A stretch of 12,381 bases of DNA from Dehalococcoidia bacterium (GTDB lineage: Bacteria > Chloroflexota > Dehalococcoidia > JACQUA01): assembly GCA_030689845.1 (NCBI GenBank), contig JAUYHV010000298.1, forward strand, positions 1 through 12,381, read 5' to 3'. Of the stretch, positions 7,700 through 12,381 are shown in pieces (position 1 is the stretch's first letter; each line of letters starts with the position of its first letter). The notes beneath the pieces are model-generated. The model did no database searches. It was not told the DNA's origin and worked only from the letters and a program-made list of their open reading frames with translations. Both the position numbers and the translations under genes were made by a program.

Positions 7700-7742
7700 G
7701 TAAGTCCGCTGGATAACTCATACCTGGTTCCAGCGGACTTAC
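7700..7742. repeat. Perfect 14-bp inverted repeat (large hairpin) before hyuA
   Basis: The left arm GTAAGTCCGCTGGA (7700-7713) and right arm TCCAGCGGACTTAC (7729-7742) are exact reverse complements around a 15-nt loop. A smaller alternative fold, CTGG-TT-CCAG at 7724-7733, would compete with the main stem. No T-run follows on either strand, so it is not a standard intrinsic terminator. The element ends 20 nt before the hyuA ATG. It could be an mRNA stability or processing element setting the ratio of binding protein to HyuA/HyuB, an attenuator, or a large DNA operator. Confidence 0.8.
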
Positions 7743-7762
7743 AGGTTAAACAATAATAATAC

Positions 7763-9856
7763 ATGGCTGGTATTATAGCTATCGATTGCGGAGGCACTTT
7801 TACTGACCTCGTCTATGTTAGTAGCGAAGGCCGCATCTATACAACCAAAGCCCACTCCACTCCCTCAGATTTTTCCGAAGGTACTCTCAATGCCATCGGC
7901 AACATGGCCGCGATGCTCAAAATTTCACCGGAATCCCTGCTGGACAAACTAAGCCTGTTTGCTTTTAGCAGCACCGTTTCAACAAATATGCTTCTTACCA
8001 GGACCGGAGCCAGGACCGGGCTTATCACCACCAGGGGTTTTGAAGATACACTGTTCATCGGCCGCATCTTTCAAAAAATAGCCGGGCTTAAAGAACAGGA
8101 AGTTATAAACATGACCCTTCTGGACAAGGCAGAACCCATTATCCCCAGGGTGCTTGTTAAAGGTGTTACCGAGCGGATAGATTACAAAGGTGAAGTAATA
8201 GTTCCCTTGAACATCGAAGAAACGAGGGTAGCCGTAACCGAGCTGGTTCAGGCCGGGGTAGAATCCATTGCTGTTTCCACCTTGTGGTCCTTTATAAATC
8301 CTGAGAACGAGTTAAAAATTCGCCAATTGATTCGTTCCATGTATCCCGATATTTTCATCTCTTTATCCAGTGACCTAGCCCCAGTAATCGGGGAATACGA
8401 AAGGACAGCCACGACTGCCGTCAACGCTTTCCTGGGACCGGTTAATTCCCGGGGATTCACCGCATTAAGCAAGAAATTACAGAGTTCCGGTCTTCGGGGA
8501 GAACCAATGATGATGCAGGGAGCCGGCGGATACGCCACTGTGGCTCAAGCATGCGAAAAACCGGTTCTTACCCTTTCCTCCGGGCCTGCCGGGGGTATCG
8601 TTGCGGCCAGAACCATTGGCGGCCTTTCCGGTTATGATGATATCATCACAGCCGATGTTGGCGGAACCAGCTTCGACGTGGGTCTAATCATAAACGGTCA
8701 GGTTGAATTTGCCACCCGCCCGGTCTTCGGTAAATACAGCCTGTGTCTTCCCCTACTGGATATTACTTCCATAGGTGCGGGGGGTGGCAGTATAGCCTGG
8801 CTGGAACCGGTTACGAAACGGCTTAAAGTCGGTCCCCAAAGTGCGGGAGCCGATCCTGGACCGGTATGCTATGAAAAAGGAGGGACAGAACCGACGGTAA
8901 CGGATGCAGACCTTGTGTTGGGCAGATATAACCGGGACAATTTTTTAGGTGGCGAAGTAAAAATAAATTACGACCTGGCCCTAAAAGCAATACAGCAAAA
9001 AATAGCCGCGCCTTTAAAAATGTCCCCCATCGAAGCTGCGATGGGAATTGTCGATATCGTTGATTCCAATATGGCAAGCCTGGTAAGAAAGATTACGGTA
9101 GGCGGTGGACATGACCCCCAGAAATTCGTCCTCTTCTCCTTTGGTGGCGCAGGGCCCAGCCATGTGTGTTCTTTTGCCCCCGCTGTGGGTGTCAAACATG
9201 TGGTTATACCACCCCAGGCTTCTGTTTTTTCTGCCCTCGGTATCGCCACTTCCGACGTGATAAATATTCGGGAGATATCCGACCCGCTGGCGTATCCATT
9301 TTCCGTTCAAAAACTCAATGATATTTTCGAGAGGCTGGAAAACGAAGTTTTGGGGGAACTGAAGGAAGTGGGTATCGCCCGGGATAATATAGTTTTAACC
9401 CGCAGTGTGGATATGAAATACAAGGGACAGGTCCATGAAGTACGAACCGTGGTGCCTCCAGGGAAAATTTCCGACCAAACCGCCGAATCCATGGCAGTTA
9501 ATTTTGAAGAAGCGTATGAGCAAAAATACGGTAAAGGTACGACCTACAAGGGTGCCGGTATCCAGGCTTTAACGTGGCGTGTTGTCGGACAGGGACATAC
9601 CCTAAAGCCGACTTTCAAGAAGCTACCCATGGGAAGCAAAGATGCCTCCCGGGCATTGGTTGGGACAAGAGAGGTATATTTTTCTGAAACAAGGGGCGAA
9701 ACCAGGACAGATATTTACGAAAGGGACCGTTTACTTCCGGGTAATACTCTTTCGGGTCCGGCCATCGTGGAATCCCGGGATACGACTATCGTTGTCCACC
9801 CGGCTCAACGGGCTCACATTGATGAATATCTGAACGTTATATTGCGATGGGATTGA
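7763..9856 (+). CDS. HyuA-type ATPase subunit (hydantoinase/oxoprolinase A; acetone carboxylase beta-like)
   Basis: This 697-residue protein has full family length and spans the three regions of the HyuA family. The N-terminal domain (about 4-185) has IDCGGTFTD at 7-15. The central actin-like ATPase domain (about 200-490) has LSSGPAGGIVAA at 271-282, ADVGGTSFDVG at 297-307, SIGAGGGSIAW at 336-346 and GPQSAGADPGP at 357-367. The C-terminal domain (about 510-695) carries the Y-K-G-Q-x-H-E-V region. Family members couple ATP hydrolysis to activation of a carbonyl: hydantoin or 5-oxoproline ring opening with HyuB, or carboxylation of acetone and acetophenone. It precedes hyuB by 45 nt, so they probably form one complex. 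The ATG has no good Shine-Dalgarno; the nearest AGG (7743-7745) is 17 nt away, just after the hairpin. The actual reaction cannot be fixed from sequence alone. Confidence 0.92.
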   Translation: MAGIIAIDCGGTFTDLVYVSSEGRIYTTKAHSTPSDFSEGTLNAIGNMAAMLKISPESLLDKLSLFAFSSTVSTNMLLTRTGARTGLITTRGFEDTLFIGRIFQKIAGLKEQEVINMTLLDKAEPIIPRVLVKGVTERIDYKGEVIVPLNIEETRVAVTELVQAGVESIAVSTLWSFINPENELKIRQLIRSMYPDIFISLSSDLAPVIGEYERTATTAVNAFLGPVNSRGFTALSKKLQSSGLRGEPMMMQGAGGYATVAQACEKPVLTLSSGPAGGIVAARTIGGLSGYDDIITADVGGTSFDVGLIINGQVEFATRPVFGKYSLCLPLLDITSIGAGGGSIAWLEPVTKRLKVGPQSAGADPGPVCYEKGGTEPTVTDADLVLGRYNRDNFLGGEVKINYDLALKAIQQKIAAPLKMSPIEAAMGIVDIVDSNMASLVRKITVGGGHDPQKFVLFSFGGAGPSHVCSFAPAVGVKHVVIPPQASVFSALGIATSDVINIREISDPLAYPFSVQKLNDIFERLENEVLGELKEVGIARDNIVLTRSVDMKYKGQVHEVRTVVPPGKISDQTAESMAVNFEEAYEQKYGKGTTYKGAGIQALTWRVVGQGHTLKPTFKKLPMGSKDASRALVGTREVYFSETRGETRTDIYERDRLLPGNTLSGPAIVESRDTTIVVHPAQRAHIDEYLNVILRWD

Positions 9857-9901
9857 AAAGCTAAGTATTATTAATAACTTAAGAGATAAGCCTTAACAAA
9901 T

Positions 9902-12070
9902 ATGGATATATCCCCGATAACCTTTGAAATAATAAATAACGCAATGGTGGCTATCAACGACGAGGCGGCGGCCACAGTACGTTTTGTGTCCGGCTCACCC
10001 GTCGCAACGGACGTTTTTGATTACAACACAGGTCTTCTCACTGCCGAAGGAGACGTCTTTGCTACGGGCATATACATTTCCATCCATGCCATTTCCTTAG
10101 AGTACATTGTTAAAGATGTTTTAAGGGAATACGTGGAAAATCCCGGCATAGGTGAGGATGACATGTTTCTTTGTAACGATCCATATGTTGGAGCTCAGCA
10201 CCAGAACGACGTTGCCTTAATCGCCCCGGTTCACTACCAGGGCCGACTCATCGCCTGGACAGGAGTCGCCATCCACCAGCTGGACGTTGGAGGACCAGGT
10301 AAAGGACAGGTAAGTATTGGAGCTACGTCGATATACGAAGAAGCCCCCCCGGTCCCCCCTTTAAAAATATTTGAGGCGGGACGAATACGCAAAGACATCG
10401 AACGGGAATACCTGAGGCGTTCCCGGACCCCCGAGATAGTTGGTCTGGACCTCCGCGCCATGGTTGCCTCGAACAACGTATCAAAAAAACGTATTTGCCA
10501 GCTGGCTGAAAGTTATGGTGTCGATACCGTTATCAACGTCATGAAACAGACCATTGACTTTAGCGATAAAACCTTCCGCAGTAAATTAAAGGATATTCCT
10601 GATGGCACGTGGAGAAACATCGGTTATCTGGATTACTCTGATGCCATATATCCGTGCCACCTGGCCTTGACTAAAGATGGAGAAAAATTAATTTTTGATT
10701 TTAGAGGTACCGCTACCCAGGCACCGGGAGTGATTAACTGTACCAGGGTAGGTTTGCAGGCGGGGGTTTTATGCGCCGTCCTGGCCTACCTGTGTTATGA
10801 CGCCCCCTGGTGCCCTGCAGGGGTAATGAAAAACATAGAAATAATATCGGAAAACGGTACGGTTTTCGATGCCAGGTGGCCTGCAGGCACTTCCAAAGCA
10901 ACGACCGCTGCCAACTGGGAAGTAATCGACCTGAGTGCCATGTGCCTGGCAAACATGTTAAATGCCAGCGAAAAATACCGGTCTCAGCTAATGGCCCCGT
11001 GGAAGTCGTTTTCCATTACGGAGGACCTTTTCGGCACAGACCAGAGAGGACAAAACTTCGGGACCTTCCTGTCAGATTTTATGGCCGGCGGCGGCGGCGC
11101 CAGGAATTTCAAGGACGGCATCGACACGGGTGGTTTCCTGGGGTCGATTTCATGTGCTATCGCAAACGCTGAAATAAACGAATTTTATTATCCCATCATG
11201 TACCTGTTTCGCCGCCAGGCGAAGGATACGGGAGGACCAGGACAGTTCCGCGGTGGTGTTGCCATTGAAACGATGTATATTGCCCACGACGTACCTGAGA
11301 TACCATTTAAGATTATCCACGTATTGGGAGTAGAACAGTCCCAGCCTGGAGGAATCCAGGGGGGATACCCCGGGAGTACAAACCAGGTTATGTTGAAACG
11401 GGATTCGGATATATGCTCCCAACTGGCCAGGGGAACTCTCCCCGGTGAAATGGGGGATATCAATGGTAGATTGGAGATTCCCGCTCCAATAACGATGACT
11501 AATTTGAAAAGAGATGATATATATTCAGCCATTGGCAGCGGAGGCGCCGGCTTTGGCGACCCTCTGGAAAGAGAGCCTTCTTCGGTTGTTTCGGATGTTA
11601 TTAATAACCTGGTATCTCCCGAACAGGCAAAGGAAACATTTGGGGTGATCATGGCCCCGGATAACAAAAGTTTCCGGCCCCCTGAAACATCAGAACACCG
11701 GGAACATCTCAGGGCTGAACGGAGAAAATGGAAAAGGAATAAAGACATTTCCATCGATACCCGGAACATTAACCCGGTTTTTGTGCAAAGAGTCAACGAT
11801 TATCTGACGGTTGTTCAAATTGGCAGTGAACATTTCATCCTCTGCCGCTGCGGATACGTAGTTAGCCCCGCTTCTGACAATTACAAGGAATATACATGTA
11901 TGGATGAAAGCCCCTTACAACAAGCCGGACCGAATTTGAACCCGTACAAAGTAGGCGGGGATAAATTTGTGTTCCGCCGGTATTGCTGTCCGAAATGCAG
12001 CTTACTTTTTGAATCCGAAATAGCATTACGTGGCTCGCCTGTAGTCAGGAGTTTCCAGACAAAGCCATAA
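9902..12070 (+). CDS. HyuB-type subunit fused to a cysteine-rich gamma-like domain (putative acetone/acetophenone carboxylase alpha-gamma)
   Basis: This 722-residue protein has two parts. Residues 1-580 are a typical hydantoinase B/oxoprolinase domain: DISPITFEIINNAM start, CNDPYVGAQHQNDV at 91-104, AIHQLDVGGPGKG at 113-125 with H115 and D118 as candidate metal ligands, and the closing GSGGAGFGDPLER at 545-557. A charged helical linker (about 583-615) follows. The extra domain at about 620-722 contains CRC (648, 650), C666 and CCPKC (695-699), a likely zinc site resembling the separate small gamma subunit of acetone carboxylase and its acetophenone carboxylase counterpart. HyuB proteins usually end near 550-600 residues. 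The fusion favours a ketone carboxylase-like complex with HyuA over a plain hydantoinase, though that is inference. The start ATG has no clear Shine-Dalgarno sequence. Confidence 0.9.
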   Translation: MDISPITFEIINNAMVAINDEAAATVRFVSGSPVATDVFDYNTGLLTAEGDVFATGIYISIHAISLEYIVKDVLREYVENPGIGEDDMFLCNDPYVGAQHQNDVALIAPVHYQGRLIAWTGVAIHQLDVGGPGKGQVSIGATSIYEEAPPVPPLKIFEAGRIRKDIEREYLRRSRTPEIVGLDLRAMVASNNVSKKRICQLAESYGVDTVINVMKQTIDFSDKTFRSKLKDIPDGTWRNIGYLDYSDAIYPCHLALTKDGEKLIFDFRGTATQAPGVINCTRVGLQAGVLCAVLAYLCYDAPWCPAGVMKNIEIISENGTVFDARWPAGTSKATTAANWEVIDLSAMCLANMLNASEKYRSQLMAPWKSFSITEDLFGTDQRGQNFGTFLSDFMAGGGGARNFKDGIDTGGFLGSISCAIANAEINEFYYPIMYLFRRQAKDTGGPGQFRGGVAIETMYIAHDVPEIPFKIIHVLGVEQSQPGGIQGGYPGSTNQVMLKRDSDICSQLARGTLPGEMGDINGRLEIPAPITMTNLKRDDIYSAIGSGGAGFGDPLEREPSSVVSDVINNLVSPEQAKETFGVIMAPDNKSFRPPETSEHREHLRAERRKWKRNKDISIDTRNINPVFVQRVNDYLTVVQIGSEHFILCRCGYVVSPASDNYKEYTCMDESPLQQAGPNLNPYKVGGDKFVFRRYCCPKCSLLFESEIALRGSPVVRSFQTKP

Positions 12071-12127
12071 CCCCCGGTTGGGTCATCCATGTAATAAAAA
12101 AATAGTTGGGTCCCTATAAAATTAAAT

Positions 12128-12134
12128 AAAGGAG
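12128..12134 (+). promoter_or_regulatory. Ribosome binding site of the nitroreductase gene
   Basis: AAAGGAG ends 7 nt before the ATG at 12142, fixing that start. This contrasts with hyuA and hyuB just upstream, which lack a good site. Confidence 0.7.
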
Positions 12135-12141
12135 TTAAAAA

Positions 12142-12381
12142 ATGCAGTTTGATGAATTTCTAACCCTTGTCCGCAAAAGAAGAAGCATCCGCCGTTTTAA
12201 AAAAGACCCCGTCCCGGATGAACTAATCACGAAGATTATCGATGTAGCACGATGGTCCATGTCCGGGGCAAACGCACAACCCTGGGAATTCGTTGTCGTA
12301 AAAAACAAACGGACAATAAAAAAAATAGCAGAGCTATATAGTGAGCGCCAGATGTCATTCGTCTGCAACGCAGAGTTATCG
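12142..12381 (+). CDS. Nitroreductase-family flavoprotein, partial (C-terminus beyond window)
   Basis: The first 80 codons are visible and run off the right edge. The protein starts MQFDEFLTLVRKRRSIRRFKKDPV, followed by ELITKIIDVARWSMSGANAQPWEFVVVKNKRTI. This is the characteristic N-terminus of FMN-dependent nitroreductase-family enzymes: the RRSIRRF motif binds FMN phosphate, and SGANAQPWEF lies over the flavin. Such enzymes reduce nitro groups, quinones, enones or flavins using NAD(P)H, and some act in dehalogenation or cofactor synthesis. It is 71 nt after hyuB on the same strand with no terminator in between, so co-transcription is plausible. A role in the same pathway, such as redox handling of a quinone or enone intermediate, is inference. 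The specific subfamily cannot be assigned from the N-terminus alone. Confidence 0.85.
   Translation, partial: MQFDEFLTLVRKRRSIRRFKKDPVPDELITKIIDVARWSMSGANAQPWEFVVVKNKRTIKKIAELYSERQMSFVCNAELS

Noticed and set aside
7700..7745. Intrinsic terminator after the solute-binding gene
   Set aside because: The stem is strong but no T-run follows on the plus strand (AGGTTAAACAATAAT) or on the minus strand, so a standard rho-independent terminator is not supported.
9868..9877. TTATTAATAA palindrome between hyuA and hyuB
   Set aside because: A pure A/T palindrome in AT-rich spacer is expected by chance and too weak to act as a terminator or stable hairpin.
11085..11102. GGC-rich run (GGCGGCGGCGGC) in hyuB
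   Set aside because: It encodes the Gly-rich loop AGGGGAR, common in HyuB proteins, and reads in frame, so it is not a separate repeat element.
11188..11796. 202-codon open frame antisense to hyuB
   Set aside because: It is fully inside the strongly conserved HyuB frame, has no recognisable family features, and its composition is what reverse-complement coding sequence gives.
1..12381. CRISPR array, insertion sequence, tRNA or rRNA
   Set aside because: I saw no regularly spaced repeats, transposase-like protein, terminal inverted repeats with target duplications, or tRNA/rRNA signature in the window.

Overview
The window looks like bacterial chromosome of moderate GC. It has strong AGGAG-type ribosome binding sites on several genes, near-consensus sigma-A promoters and a lipoprotein-type solute-binding protein. 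The gene content (UbiD decarboxylase, hydantoinase/acetone-carboxylase-type subunits, nitroreductase) suits an anaerobe that handles aromatic or ketone-type carbon compounds. My best guess is an anaerobic Bacillota of the Peptococcaceae/Desulfotomaculum type. That assignment is inference; no rRNA or other marker gene is present.

Left part (1-4331, minus strand): a compact operon reads leftward in the order MoxR AAA+ ATPase, DUF58 protein, membrane-anchored transglutaminase-like protein (TgpA type). The probable first codons of a fourth gene run off the left edge. Spacings are 20 nt, 3 nt and a TTGA stop/start overlap, so co-transcription and translational coupling are likely. The triad is common in bacteria. 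The likely picture is a MoxR chaperone-like ATPase acting with a DUF58 partner and a cell-surface cysteine protease/transglutaminase-fold enzyme.

Middle (4332-4682): a 351-nt divergent intergenic region. It holds a perfect-spacing TTGACA-17-TATACT promoter reading right and a TATAAT-containing promoter reading left.

Right part (4683-12381, plus strand): a catabolic-looking cluster. In order it has a UbiD-family prenyl-FMN decarboxylase; a type 2 periplasmic-binding lipoprotein with no permease in view; a HyuA-type ATPase subunit; a HyuB-type subunit with an extra C-terminal cysteine-rich domain resembling the small zinc subunit of acetone/acetophenone carboxylases; and the start of a nitroreductase-family flavoprotein. 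The intergenic gaps carry unusual structure. Between ubiD and the binding-protein gene there is an inverted repeat around a TATAAT box, a 13/14-bp direct repeat and an orphan Shine-Dalgarno sequence. Between the binding-protein gene and hyuA there is a perfect 14-bp inverted repeat.

The working hypothesis is that the plus-strand genes encode uptake and ATP-dependent carboxylation (or amide-type hydrolysis) of a small carbonyl compound, linked to a prenyl-FMN (de)carboxylation step. The most distinctive element is the fusion of a HyuB subunit with a zinc-ribbon-like gamma domain. The substrate cannot be read from the sequence.
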